Shown here: piece after piece, positions 47,601-59,540 of the stretch
Position numbering within the stretch: the first letter of the stretch is position 1
Layout of the letters: every line of letters begins with the position of its first letter
Source of the DNA: Annulohypoxylon bovei var. microspora
Lineage: Eukaryota; Ascomycota; Sordariomycetes; Xylariales; Hypoxylaceae
DNA: 64,000 nucleotides
Direction: 5' to 3'
Assembly (NCBI GenBank): GCA_022836615.1
Contig: MU405283.1
Span: 62,001-126,000, forward strand
Made by a program: the position numbers and the translations under genes
Notes under the pieces: generated by a model
What the model saw: the letters and a program-made list of their open reading frames with translations, nothing else
Databases searched by the model: none
Told to the model about the DNA's origin: nothing

Positions 47601-49321
47601 ATGGCAGAAATCGCCGACTCTGATTCACCCGATCCTTTATCATCAACGCCTCCCCGACGAGGCCAATTTACCGCACCTTCCACCGCATCTACCACTTCCA
47701 GCAACAGTGACTTACGCTCTCTGCTATCTGAGTCTCCTCCTGGTGAACAACTATACGCTCATTATCATCGTCAACGCCGAATGTCATCGAACAGTACCCG
47801 TTCTGCCAGTGCATCGTCATCATCGCCGCTACCCATGTCATCGCCGCCACCTCCGTTATCGGGTATTTCTAGAGAAGGACATGCTGCCATAGATAATTTT
47901 CTTGGTGAATTCATGAGCGGACACCATGACGACCCATTCGGCGCCGCCCTCGATGAAGAAGAAGAAGAAAGCCTATTCGTAGATGATGATCCGTATCCCG
48001 GGCTCGACTATGATGACCTCGAACCCGACTATGACTCTGATGATCTTGATATGGTTGACGAGGAAGGTGTACCCAGACTATTACTTGAAGATCCTTGGGC
48101 AGATTCAGACGATTCCTTTGAGGAAGATCAATTCTTGGACAGGATGAACCCTCAAAGAGATGCAGACAACGACCCTAGACAGTTGGACGAGCTTGTGGAA
48201 ATGGAAGTCATGCAACCTGGAAACCCCCGAATCCACCAGAGAGATCGACAACAGCAGCCTCAGGCACAACCGGAAGTTATTGACTTGACAGGTGATCATG
48301 ACAGTCCTGCTCAACCTGCACATCGAAACCATTCTCAAAACGCTCGGAGGCAACGCTCCCAGCAGCGAAACACACCACCACGATTAGCTCGTAGTGATGC
48401 TAGTTACATGGGATCGCGCACTGTCATCGACCTTATTTCAGACTCAGATGATGAGGAGCCTGCTATAATGCCTCCTCCAAGACGCAACGACTCTCAGCGC
48501 CCACGTCCGCGCCCGTATCCACGAATTCCCAGCCAGGGACCGCCTCGAATTCAACAACAGCCGCGAGATCCCGCGCAGCCAGGAGCCTTTGGTTTGCCCG
48601 CCAATGCCGATCACGCATTCCATCATCTCCAACAGTTTATTAATAACATTCCCTTATTCCGTTTAATGAACAACCAGCCAGCCATGGGGGACAATCGCGA
48701 TGAAGACGATATTGTCATAATGGGACATCGTAATCGTGCTAACGCCCCTAACGCTCCCAACGCTCCTCACGCACCTCGCACACCTCGCGCTCCCCACCCG
48801 GCACCGAATCTACCCCCCATCAACCTCGACTACCTTGCCCATCCTTTCGCGAACCCGCCCTACGTGCCCGGCGGTCTTGGCGCAAAGCCCGCGCATGAAC
48901 CCCCGAAGGAGACAAGAGAAGGCTTTACCCGAAATACGGGCGAGGACGTGATTGCCATATGCCCAAGCTGCGAGCTAGAGTTGGCTTACGACCCGGATGA
49001 TGATGAGGCCAATCAAGGACCGCCTGCGAAGAAAGCTCGCACGAAGAAGGACAAGGCTGAGCATCACTTTTGGGCCGTCAAGGCCTGCGGACATGTAAGT
49101 CGCGACCCTATTATCTATATTTTGTTTACTTATATTAACGTATCTATCTCTAGGTCTACTGCAGAGCATGCTACGAGAACCGTAAACCCGTGGGCAAACA
49201 TCCCGTTCACGTGGGATTCCGACGAGACCCCAACGGACTCAAGAACCATGTGCTCTGCGCCGTCGAGGATTGCGAGACGGACGTCAGCGCCAAGTCGGCC
49301 TGGGTTGGCATATTCATGTGA
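47601..49321 (+). CDS. SLX5-like SUMO-targeted ubiquitin ligase subunit, RING-type
   Basis: Two exons, 47601-49094 and 49154-49321, with a 59-nt intron, give 553 residues. Residues 1-440 are disordered: Ser/Pro-rich, then strongly acidic (98-180), then Gln/Arg-rich. Two SUMO-interacting motifs stand out, VIDLT at 226-230 and VIDLISDSDDEE from 275. The C-terminus has a RING-like zinc site: C454-C457, C496 and H498 (ACGH), C501 and C504, then C533 and C538; the intron splits it between H498 and V499. The fungal family often labelled cell cycle control protein, related to yeast Slx5, has this layout. It would help ubiquitinate sumoylated nuclear proteins. The link to Slx5 is by architecture and ligand spacing; a partner Slx8 is not in the window. 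Confidence 0.75.
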
Positions 49322-50348
49322 TGTCTCCTCGGTCACTTTTCAACCTTAGACTTTCCTAAGCTTGACTCGAGGGTCGATTTGGAGAAGCTGGATACCCGAT
49401 TTGAGATTCATTCGCAATATTTCGACACTACTCGAGAATTCACATTCACATTCACATTTGCATGGCACGGCGTTGCGTCTAGGAACGGTAACGGTGGTCG
49501 GAAGGAACCTTGGCAGAGGTACGATTCCCACGGGCTTTGCTTTCGCATATTTTACGGCACATCATCATGAACTCGCATTCGGTGGAGTGCCTCGCCCTAC
49601 CCGAAGGGTGTGGTCAACTGGTGGATTTTCACGGCGTATCTGAGGTGGCTTGATTGCATGGCTTGCGCGTTCTCCTCCAGCCTGGCCCGTAGGCCGTGGA
49701 GGGGTTCGCTTGTCTACCTACATAGGTAGGCAACGCGTAGTGTTTTTCAATGAAAACATTAAAGCCAAGACTTATGATTATGGTATTTACCATTCTGCTA
49801 TTTCTGTGAAGTGCTAATTTTATGCCACCCTTTTCGTGGAGCTAAACCGCGTGAGTATCTACGTAACGTGAAAGTAGCAAAGTTCAGCCCGGTTTCATTA
49901 CCCGCCAAACCATCCACATTGTCTAGATGGCCCCGATCTAATGGTCTAGAGTTTTCAGCCGTTATTTGCGTAATTATGTACCAGCTGACTGTTCCGTTGA
50001 AGTTGTCCAAGGTATCATCAGCATCAGCATCAGCGCCAGCCTCATTAGGCGCCGACGTGGTCGAACTATCGCGATATCGGCTTATCCCGAAGAGATGTTT
50101 CGCAGCAATTTAACGTTAGCGTCAGCAAGTTATTCTAGAGAAGTATGGACTACTACATATGCTTAAAAAAATACATGATGCCTCAAATATGGCATTCAGT
50201 TCCTACGACCCGAGCGTTGAGTATCAACCCCATAAATGTATTTTTAAACCCCGAACCATTTCAGACGACTTTAAATCAAAAGAACCATCCTCCTCTATCC
50301 AAATTTCTATACGACCAGTAATGACCTATATTCCGTGTATTCGTGTAA
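49322..50348. other. Intergenic, no gene seen
   Basis: 3' flanks of two convergent genes. A ctacataggtagg word occurs near 49713. The small open frames here lack any protein-like feature. Confidence 0.5.
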
Positions 50349-51518
50349 TCACACCGCCGTCAACACCGCCCTGAGATGAATATCCCCACGCTCGAGCCTC
50401 GAAATGGCCTCCTTGATGCCCTCCTCCGTCATGGGGAACACCTCGGTAATCGGCTTGATGTTGTGCAGCGCGGCGAACGCGAGCATCTGCCTGTGCAAGA
50501 TCCTCGACGCGACGAGGGACCCCTGCACGGCGATGCCTTGGTAGATCAGGGGCATGTACGGGATCTCCATGTTGCCGTGCGAGACCGAGAGCGGGTAGAT
50601 GGCGGACCCGGGCGCCATCACGGGCATGATCAGCTCCCAGTTCGGCTGCGCCGACGTGGTCACCAGCAGCCGGTTTATCGGCGACGACACCTCCAGCTTG
50701 TCCTTGCCCCTGGTCACGACGAACTCGTGCGCCCCGAGCCTCATGGCTTCTTCTCGCTTGCTGTCGGAGCCGGATAGCACAACGACGCGGTTCCCCATCT
50801 TCGCTGCGAATTGGATCGCCAGGTGGCCAAGACCGCCTAATCCGATTACTAGGTACGACGTATCCAGTCAGCGAAACAGCTTCCAAGGGAAAAAAAGGAG
50901 AAGAAGAAGAAGTGGGAGGAGAGTTCTAGAAACAGGACACTTACCGCCAATCGTCTCGTTAGGCTGCGTGTTATGAGCTCTCAGAACGGCGAACACGGTA
51001 GCGCCGGCGCACTGCAGGGGGGCGGCGTCGATGTCGCTCATGCCCTCGGGGATGTGGTGCAGGAAGGACTCGCGCACGACGGCGTAGGAGGCGAAGCTGC
51101 CCTGGCTGACCTTCTCGGAGCCGTAGATGGCGCGGTCGGCGCAGTAGGTCTCGTTGCCCGTGAGGCACTCGCGGCAGTAGCCGCAGCTGTCGTGCTCGTA
51201 GCCGAACCCCACGCGGTCGCCCTTCTTCATGTACTTGGCGTCCGGCCCCACGGCCTCGACGACGCCGACGCCTTCGTGGCCCAGCACGATGTCTTGGTTC
51301 AGCTGTGGCTTCTTCGTCAGTAAAAGAAAGTAGTTTCGTGGCTTGAGAACCACCAAGGTGGACCTGGGAATTTCACGAACGTAATGTAGATCCGTCCCGC
51401 AGACGCCGGATGCCGTGATTCGCATCAGCACCTTGTCGCCGGTGAGTTGTGGCTTGGAGGCGGTGCTCTTTACAGCGACCCCGTCTTTAGACCCCCTGTA
51501 CACTGTGAAGGAAGACAT
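50349..51518 (-). CDS. Zinc-dependent alcohol dehydrogenase (medium-chain)
   Basis: Three exons, 51381-51518, 50945-51302 and 50349-50848, give 331 residues. The first intron (78 nt) would add 26 residues in frame if unspliced (REIPRSTLVVLK and so on); removing it joins GTDLHY to NQDIVLGHEGVG, as in relatives, so I prefer splicing. The catalytic zinc ligands are Cys40 and His55 with Glu56 next; the structural zinc site is Cys86, Cys89, Cys92 and Cys100 (CGYCREC). The dinucleotide fold is VIGLGGLGHLA, across the second intron. It should oxidise alcohols or reduce aldehydes with NAD(P)H, much like cinnamyl-alcohol-type enzymes; the substrate is not clear. Exons are markedly G+C-rich. Confidence 0.9.
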
Positions 51519-52632
51519 ATCGTGGTTGAGCGAATTGTAGAAAATGTCTCGGGAAGAATAGTAAACTAATCCTTGATTTGAGGGGTAGAACTAGATAGGT
51601 ATGTTGTACAAGCTCTTCTTTGTTTGCGTTTCTCTCTATCGACGAACTAATGCATTCAACCATCCTCGAGTTCGTCGGCCCTTATATACAGTTCCCAGTC
51701 TTGACGCACCCCAATATGTCTCAACCTGCTGCACCTTACTCATGCCTCGTGCGTCTTCATTTCTAATCACTGGCTTTGGTAATCCGGCGAAAAGTAAATG
51801 GAAGCAACCTTTTTGCTTCTGCATTTTGCTTGCAGTCGGTTGTGTGGCTAGATTTCTAGCCCGGAAAAAAGTAAGTAGGGGTAATTATAAATTCATCATG
51901 AGTCGCATCAAGCGAAAACCCTCCCTTGCCTGCTCCGGATTCCCCTTTAGGGCGCCCGGAATCTCGGACTTTAGGTCCTGCATGCATATTTGTGTTACTC
52001 AACCTTCGTCATCGAAACATCAACTGGTGATAAGTCATTTTGCGCGGCAGCGCGGGTACTAAAAATACACCAGTGTAGAGGTAGATGAATAGTAAGCCGA
52101 ATACCAGTGAAAAGCCCTCATTCAGAATACACCTATACACCTTAGCTAAAGTATTATCAACTCAAAACCTCCATCGTTAAAGGATATATCCATTCTTCCT
52201 AGCCACGATATTCATAAACTTCAGCCACCCGGCTCCTAACTCGCAACCCTACCGCCACCATTCAACGCCAAACACCAAACGAGCACCAAATTCAGCCCTC
52301 TGAATACTGTTCAGCTATAACTAAAGATAGTTATAAGTCAAATTTCTGTTAAACCTATATCATCTTTGCCTTTCTCCGTGCTGAAGTAAATAGTCAACAG
52401 ATAGTTTTCAGGTATAGTTCATGATATCGTGGCGTAAACACTCGCACATACCTAGGTGCCTAGGTATATAAGGACGTTTCCCATCATTCTCGTAGTAGAT
52501 AGAATAGTTGTAAATAAACAATACAGCTCCATACGTTGTACATTTGAACACTCTGATTGTCCACCTCACGAGTATTCATATTCGCAAGCCCCTATCTTCC
52601 CCCTATCCTCTATTGACCATTAATTACGTAAC
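51519..52632. other. Intergenic, no gene seen
   Basis: Divergent region serving the alcohol dehydrogenase and the gene at 52633. It contains the inverted word atacctaggtgcctaggtat at 52448-52467 followed by tataagg, which could be a TATA element for the rightward gene. Confidence 0.5.
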
Positions 52633-53787
52633 ATGGATCCCTTCCATCAAAGCAGCTCGACCCGCAAGCGTTGCGTCTCCGCAAGACCAGCAACCCCGGA
52701 GACCGAATCCCCGACCAAGAAGCCAAAGCTCGCGCCCTCAACCTCCTCGGACTCCAGCTCCCCGGAGGATAGGTCCAACACCCCCCAAGATCTCCAAGAT
52801 TTACACCAAGTTTCGCGGACCGCGGATCCGGAGCGGGACGAGCCAAACGCACTCGTATCCAGGGCTGAGCTCCTCGCGGCCGAGAGCAGCCTGCAAGCGA
52901 CGCGGCAGCGGCACTTCAAGGCCGACCTGCTCGCGGCGTACGACCTGCCGATGTGGAACACGTACTGGGACGTGTCGACGGGGACCTACGCGCAGCGCGC
53001 GCAGTGCCGGGCGGTGCACCTCGTGGACCGGAAGTTCGGCGACGATTTCATGGCGGCGGCCTTCGGCGCGGAGTGCGCGGGGGGGCTGTACTCCGCGCGG
53101 AACGGGCTGGTCCTCAACAGCGTCGTGTGCGACGCGCTCGCCGCGGGCGCGCTCGCGATCGTGCCCGACATGCGCACGAATCCAAGCCGCAGCGAGGTGG
53201 CGGCGTGGAAGCGGTCGAACCCGCGCGAGTACAAGTTCCGGCTGACTCGGCCGGAGATGGCGCCGCACACGCAGCGGGCGTGCGGCGGCGGCGGGGCGAC
53301 GGTGGCGTCGCTGCACGACCAGCGCCTGCGGTTCCTCAACTACGAGCGGCCGCGCGCGCGCTACCTGTACTTCCTGTTCCACGTCACGGTGCTGCGGCGC
53401 TCGCGCGGGTACACGGACAACGTGCGGCTGCTGCTCGAGCTGGTGCGCATCAACAGGGAGAAGTTCGACGCCAGGTTCTGGGGCGTGGGCGTCGGGGACG
53501 CCGACGCGATGGATGGCGTGCTGCCGGCGTTTGTAGCGGAGGTTAGGCGCATTACTGGTCATGAGCACGGAGACACTGTGGCGGTGAGGCACCTCCTGGA
53601 AGTGCTTGATGGCCCTGGTGTCGATGAGGATGGGAGTAACTCGGATGAACACTTCGGGGAGGAGTTCGAGGACGAGGAGGATGAGGACTCTCCTGTCGAT
53701 AGTAATAGTGACAGCGACAGTGACAGTGACATGTTCATGGACCGGAATGAAAGATTCCATACGAATCAGGGTTTTTGGCGGATTTAG
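52633..53787 (+). CDS. Protein of unknown function with a possible HNH-like core and an acidic tail, 384 residues
   Basis: An intronless frame from ATG 52633 to TAG. The N-terminus (1-70) is Ser/Thr/Pro-rich with a basic TKKPKL stretch that could be a nuclear signal. The folded core (about 80-310) has WNTYWD, VHLVDRKFGDDFMAAAFG, then ARNGLVLNSVVCDAL and LAIVPD; the last two resemble the NGLLL...G..IVPD part of fungal HNH_2-type proteins, but I cannot see a full His-Asn-His set, so this is weak. The tail is highly acidic (EEFEDEEDEDSP) with five SD repeats near 360. The core exon is much richer in G+C than its flanks, and long open frames on other strands there are by-products of that. Confidence 0.6.
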   Translation: MDPFHQSSSTRKRCVSARPATPETESPTKKPKLAPSTSSDSSSPEDRSNTPQDLQDLHQVSRTADPERDEPNALVSRAELLAAESSLQATRQRHFKADLLAAYDLPMWNTYWDVSTGTYAQRAQCRAVHLVDRKFGDDFMAAAFGAECAGGLYSARNGLVLNSVVCDALAAGALAIVPDMRTNPSRSEVAAWKRSNPREYKFRLTRPEMAPHTQRACGGGGATVASLHDQRLRFLNYERPRARYLYFLFHVTVLRRSRGYTDNVRLLLELVRINREKFDARFWGVGVGDADAMDGVLPAFVAEVRRITGHEHGDTVAVRHLLEVLDGPGVDEDGSNSDEHFGEEFEDEEDEDSPVDSNSDSDSDSDMFMDRNERFHTNQGFWRI

Positions 53788-54084
53788 TAAGGTTAGGTAT
53801 ATTATCTCTCCTTCATGTCATATACAGTCAGTTATATACCGTACATTAGGTATATATAATATATCAATGTGGTACTGGAAGTAGTACTTACCTACCTAAG
53901 ATACCTAGTCCAATGCGAATGTTTTTGTGGCCACAAGAATTGCCAATGCTTAAGAATGCCACACAAGGAAACTATGGATCCAGATCATTATATCCATTTT
54001 GAATCATGCATTCCCACACTATAGCGCCTTTAAATCTATATGTATAATTATCAGGTGGTAGGGATAGATGCCTTGCTAGTAGAC

Positions 54085-56421
54085 TTAAAGCTGCGGATAC
54101 GCCCACTGGGATGCTAGGTCATTATTCATGTTCGGCCAGTACATGATCCCGAAATCTTGCGTGTCGACAGACAACGCCATATCGATCGAGTCTGCCCAAA
54201 ACCCCGGTAGCTGTACAGAAGTCCCGTCGTCGTTATTCCATATGCTCGTTGCTATCTGTGAGGCAGCGGAGTTGCCGCCGGTGAGATTTTCATCGCTTAG
54301 TGCCTCCCAACCTCCGGTAGCCAGCGGCGAGCCCATCGTTTTTAATGTCGAGTCTTGCTGCTTGGCGAGCGCATCAGCTTGTGCGCCAAGGCCACGCGCG
54401 ATAGTAGCAGCGCTAGTGGCAGACGGGAGATTCCTCTCGAAAATCTCGAAAACGGCAACAGACAGATAAATAGCGCTCCTAGCCTCCGGCGCCGAAGCGT
54501 GTTGGGGATATGCGATCGCGAAGCCGATAAGCGACATCGCCGCGTTCCACTGCCACTGAAACGATTCGTGCCAGCCTGTAAGAATAGACGTCGACGACAG
54601 CACCTGATACATGAGGCGCGTCAGCGTTATGGCATGGGCGGCACAATCCGCCGCGGTCTTATCAGCCGCGGGCGTGGGTTTCGTAGAAGGGATGAAGCGG
54701 ATGAATGGACGGAAGAGGTTGATGCATAGATTGTGATACATAAGCTCTAGCACCAAGCGCTGCCGCTGTAGCCAGAGAGATGCGAACGGCTCGATCTCTA
54801 GGGAGGTGGAGTCAGTGGAAAAGGGGGTACCGTGGTCCTGTCGCTTCGTTTTAATGGGGTTTGGGACAGCCTTCGCCCACTCTTCTATTCGGTCAATGTA
54901 CGGGCCTAAGTATTCTGCGTGAGACTCGATGATCTCCGATTCGTCCCGGGTAGCCTGCTCGTTAGAGTTGCTAGCAGTATTCAGCTGCTTTTTATAAAAG
55001 GCTGTGTAGGCTGCTCGGACCGCCAAGAAGAGTTTGATGTTCTCTACGTGGAAGGTCAACCAAGTAGCACCCTCTCCGAGCGGAGTAAATGCGGAACCCG
55101 ATAATGCCACACTTTCCCGGTCGTCTCTCGGTAGATTACAGGTAGTATCAGAGTGGTCTAGCAGAAACGGACGGCCCAGCTTCATGCTGATCTTGCTCTC
55201 CAAGATATAAAGTATCCACCACAAACGCTTCCTCAATTCTCTCTCCCTCTGTGATGTCTCTTCGGGTGGATCGAACTGGAGACCAAGCATATAAGCTGTT
55301 CGCACAGCTAGTGTACAGGCAGAATCAGCCATATTCGGAAAAGAACCGGAGCACAGATATACGGTAGACAAGATGTGGCACTGCAGCGTAAATATAGTAG
55401 GACTTTCTAGTTCGCTCGTCAGCAATCTCTGGCAACGCTGATAATGCCACCGTCCAGCTATGGATGTATTTTTCGCATCATTGTTGTCGGACTTAAGGCT
55501 TGGCGTATTGCTGCTCGATTGTCCGGTGCTTGATTGCTGTGCCATGCCGTACTGCATACATAGCGCGATGACTATATCAACCAGTGCCGACGGATTTCGC
55601 TCTCCGCCAGATATCGTCCATAGGGACTGGTAATGCTCTTTAAATGCGACCTCGTCTATAACTGGAATCGTAGTGTGGAATGACTGCCAGAAGAGGCTAA
55701 TGAAATACTCTTCTTGCGTCGGAGTTAAGTAGTCTCCATCCGTGACTTGTTCTCCTCCAGCTATATGAGCAGGCCGACGACTCTGTTCTTTCGCGGAGAG
55801 TTGGCTTGGCCCGTCAAATAGCTTGTTTGAGTCAGGAAGCATGCGATTGATCGGATAAGTTTGCTGAAGGGAATCATTCAGGAATGTATTTACACGCCTG
55901 ATGAAGTAGAATAGTGACGATGGTCCATACCACGTTTCCTGACGGGATCGCGCAGTGCGAATGCGTACTCCATCCCCCAACCTCTTCCTCTCCGGACCCC
56001 GTTCATAATCGCTTGGAGGACTTAACACTCCAGTGGTTCCAGGAGCAGAAGATCCAGAAGAGGTCAGACTCGATTGCCTATCGTGAAGTGTTTCAAACCC
56101 GGTACGTGATTTTGTATTCCTACGCTCATTCTCGAGCTCCTGCTCTAACTCTTTGATCCGTGTTTCTAAATGCTCAATTTTCCGGAAAGCATGAGGAAGC
56201 GTGCGGACCTCTACTTCCCCTTGATTACATTGGCCGCCTCTTTTCCTACAATTCGAACACGGGATATGATTATCACATTTAATGCGATGAACACGACACC
56301 AATCACAGGCTCTGGCCACTTGACTCCGCTTTTGCCTCTTAGGGAATTTCGGAGTTTCCGGAGGTGAAGGAGCGCTAGGATCAGTAACCCCCGGAGCCAT
56401 TCCAACAAGTGTCGTAAACAT
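54085..56421 (-). CDS. Zn2Cys6 fungal transcription factor
   Basis: An intronless frame of 778 residues; Met1 or Met8 could be the start. The binuclear zinc cluster uses Cys39, Cys42, Cys49, Cys55, Cys58 and Cys65 (CDWCRVHRIKC, then PCSNCRKRGGQC). A coiled-coil dimerisation helix follows at about 80-105 (HLETRIKELEQELE). The fungal-specific middle homology domain spans about 230-520 (YFISLFWQSFHTTIPVIDE). The class binds CGG half-sites and activates pathway genes. It is divergent from a cellulase gene 3.1 kb away, so control of plant wall degradation is one guess; it is over 30 kb from the PKS cluster and not likely its dedicated regulator. I cannot place it in a named subgroup. Confidence 0.9.
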   Translation of the reverse strand: MFTTLVGMAPGVTDPSAPSPPETPKFPKRQKRSQVARACDWCRVHRIKCDNHIPCSNCRKRGGQCNQGEVEVRTLPHAFRKIEHLETRIKELEQELENERRNTKSRTGFETLHDRQSSLTSSGSSAPGTTGVLSPPSDYERGPERKRLGDGVRIRTARSRQETWYGPSSLFYFIRRVNTFLNDSLQQTYPINRMLPDSNKLFDGPSQLSAKEQSRRPAHIAGGEQVTDGDYLTPTQEEYFISLFWQSFHTTIPVIDEVAFKEHYQSLWTISGGERNPSALVDIVIALCMQYGMAQQSSTGQSSSNTPSLKSDNNDAKNTSIAGRWHYQRCQRLLTSELESPTIFTLQCHILSTVYLCSGSFPNMADSACTLAVRTAYMLGLQFDPPEETSQRERELRKRLWWILYILESKISMKLGRPFLLDHSDTTCNLPRDDRESVALSGSAFTPLGEGATWLTFHVENIKLFLAVRAAYTAFYKKQLNTASNSNEQATRDESEIIESHAEYLGPYIDRIEEWAKAVPNPIKTKRQDHGTPFSTDSTSLEIEPFASLWLQRQRLVLELMYHNLCINLFRPFIRFIPSTKPTPAADKTAADCAAHAITLTRLMYQVLSSTSILTGWHESFQWQWNAAMSLIGFAIAYPQHASAPEARSAIYLSVAVFEIFERNLPSATSAATIARGLGAQADALAKQQDSTLKTMGSPLATGGWEALSDENLTGGNSAASQIATSIWNNDDGTSVQLPGFWADSIDMALSVDTQDFGIMYWPNMNNDLASQWAYPQL

Positions 56422-59400
56422 TGGCCTCAGAAGTGTACTAGTTTGAAATGACGAGTGAATGATTGACTGTTGGCTACCATAGCTCTCGGAAACGGAACCG
56501 GAAAAGTGAGTGAGGGGCGGATCACTTTTACACTTGGCGTCGGAAATGGCCAGTTCGTAATGATGAAATGCTTACATAATACGTAAAGGGTAATCATTTC
56601 ACCGTAAGCCCCTTTTTACCCCTTTTTTAAAAAAGCCACGAGAAGCATTATAAAGTACTACAAGCCATCCATGTTGAAAACATGTTAACCCTATAAACTT
56701 CTTAAATCAACAACAGTTTCCCTTATAACGAACACATTCAAAACTATTACTTTAGGTAACACAAGTAATCACTCACTCTTATCATTTAGCACATTTCATA
56801 CCCAGGCACATTAAGTAAATACGGAACCCTGTTGAACAGAAGTGACACGTACAATGGTGTAGTTATTCCTTAATCACGGTTACGCGATCTTTTAATGTGA
56901 TGTCAATTAACGACGATGAGCTTAAAAATACTGTACCAAACTGCAAGGGAGGCCAAATATTTGTGTTGGTTTAACAGAAAACAAACCTCAGTATGAGAAT
57001 TTATATAAGATTCGACTATTCACACTGCTGGGCTATATCAAGTAAAACCTGATGGATTACCATGCTTTCCATATACCATTACAGTGTCTTTAGGTAGGTA
57101 AACGAAAGGATATAAATGTATAGGTATCTAAGCATCACAGCTTTATATGGGTAGTTCCCATTTTTAATAACCCTTCATCTCCTCAGCAGTAAATCAGATT
57201 GAATCTCGAGACAAGTTACCAGGATTCCGTTTTGGGAAAAATCATCAATATGCCGGCAAAGCAAGACGGAACTGTGATCCCTCGCAATGTTAACAGGGAA
57301 TCTTCAGAGAAGTACCCGACTAACTCAACATGTAACGTCAATCAATCCGATAAGAAGCCCCTATGCCCTTCAAGCAATGCCTCTAGCTCTAGTAAGGTCT
57401 ATACACCCTTGGGTTCAGGCGATACCTTCATGGGTTTCGACCCGAAGCAAGAAAATACCTAGGTACCACTTGAATTATACATGCTAGGCAGCTATCATTA
57501 TCTAGTATCAGTGAACGGGCCTGTAGAATAGCTATTTATCTTCATAACACATCGATAATTATCATTGATAGGCATGTGTAAGTGTGACTTATGTATATCC
57601 AAGGTAGCAAGAAATATCGGTGGCAAAGGGTGAGCAACACTAGGTGCTTGAGGTCTAGACATTTCTCATAGAAAAGTAAAGGAAAGCTTGTTAAGCGCAT
57701 GTAGGGTCAGCTCATGGAAGACTTTACGTGGAATACCAGATGAAAATCAACACAGGAAATAAATTCAAACTAGGTACTCACTTATTTATATTCGTGAGAT
57801 GTCATTAACGATGCTGCTGCTCACAGCTAAGAGTCATTGGTCAGTAATCAAGCTCTCCCTGTAGAACAACTCTTATAAGCCAACGTCAAAGTGGACCGTA
57901 ATGTCGTCTTAACCAATTCTAAGCTCTTTCTCAGACACAATTCACCAGAGATGACTAGCGCCGGGGCTGCTTTCCGTCTGTATGCTGAAAAGGATATCAT
58001 ATTAATCAAATATGAATTCCCCATACCATATAATAGAGCTAAGTCTACCCACCAGTCTTAGCAATGCCAAGATAGCCTAGACTCACGCTGAATGCTTTCT
58101 CTACCTGGTTCTTGCCTTATATCATCTCATGATCTAGCTCGAACTACTCTGGCTAACCGTAAAGATCAATCCGGAGTCTAGGCCTTGAAGCACTGGTGTA
58201 ATGGTTTAGGATGCAAGAGCTAGACTTCTACACCAGCAAAGTGGAACGTTATTAAGTCGAGAACTTGACCGCATCGCATCGCTTTATTACCCACGGTACC
58301 GTGGCAACTGGTCTTTGTCCAGCAGGTAATCAACCTAGCTCCTTTCGATATCCTTCCGCATACCGCGGAGTTGAACGGTCCGGTAGTTCAGTAACAAGCC
58401 TTCAAAGGGCAAGCTAGGGTTAGTAAGTTCTAGGGAAACCGGTATCCCTAAGTAGCTGCTAAGTAGACTAACAACCCACAAAGCGGGGAATTCGTAGGGA
58501 TGAATGATGGGGGCGAGATAATTGTGTGGAGAAAACTGGAGAGCTAGCCCTACGTAGAACTATGGAGGGTAGGGTTGACGAATATAATATAGGGTCGGGA
58601 ACGACATCCGATCTACGACCCATGTTCGATCTCTAGCGCAGCAGATTCACAAGGGTTAACAGCCAGAAATGAAACCTCAACACCAGTCTAGACTTTACTG
58701 GCGACTAACCTTAATAAATGAGTGGGAGTGAGACCCAGGTTGCTGGAAATGCTGGTCATCGCCGGTTTTAGTCACTAGTCAAAATCCGCAGAGAAGAATG
58801 GTATAGATCGAAGTTTTTATCTCACAAGAGAGATCTGGGAATAATTATTTTTAATCCCTTAGACATCCGAGGGCTAGGTCTGACATTATTTCAACTGCAA
58901 AGTCGCAACCCGCCTCCCCAATAGACACAAGTTAGTTATAGTAACATTGACTCTATGAGAAGGAAGCTAGAATAAATAAGGCAAAGGAATAGACAGTAGT
59001 GTTCTTCTAGCCCAGTCTTTAATTAAGATAGACGAATGAATAGATGAGGTAATGAGAATCAAATCCTGGTAATTCGCCGTATTCTCCTAGCCGTCTTCGA
59101 ATTCAAAGCACTCGGTGCCTCGCTACCTGCCGCGGGTTCTGACTAGAGTAAAACTAGATACCTATTCGGTAGGCCGTATAGTGTTATGTCTTCGGGCTAG
59201 CCAGGAACTCGCCGAACGTAGATTAACTCTAGCAATCGTAACTAGATAGTTTCATTCAACCGGATCGTAGACCATCTGGTACCGTAGCGTAGATTTCGGG
59301 AAATGGACTGTAAGCGCCGTCTTTCCTACCTTGTACGATGTAGCCCATGATCTAGCCCTAGTCGCCTTTCGACGTAATATGGTGCTTCCGATGGGATTGT

Positions 59401-59540
59401 AGATATGGTAGAAATATAAAGACCACATGGTCGTAGAGCTTGTTCGGTTTATATTCCTGTTGCGTTAGTAAGCTGTATCCTCTCATCACCGACTCTGGTC
59501 CAAGAAATTAAATTACACTTGCCTGAACTCTTCTCGCAAT
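56422..59540. other. Gene-free region between regulator and cellulase
   Basis: 3.1 kb with frequent stops on both strands. An 87-residue frame at 57199 has no feature that argues for a gene. One tacctaggtacc word lies at 57457. The last few hundred nucleotides are the cellulase promoter. Confidence 0.5.
59415..59420 (+). promoter_or_regulatory. Possible TATA box of the GH7 gene
   Basis: TATAAA 121 nt before the ATG of the cellulase, a normal distance for a strongly induced fungal gene. Inferred from sequence and position only. Confidence 0.4.

Noticed and set aside
50326..51323. Several long frames overlapping the alcohol dehydrogenase on both strands.
   Set aside because: They are shadows of its G+C-rich exons; zinc ligands and dinucleotide fold exist only in the annotated frame.
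52801..53760. Long open frames on other frames and strands over the G+C-rich gene.
   Set aside because: Their Arg/Ala/Pro-rich composition is a by-product of G+C-rich codons; the 52633 frame has ordered protein features and a normal start and stop.
57199..57462. 87-residue open frame between regulator and cellulase.
   Set aside because: No motif, no intron support, no context; kept out of the gene list.
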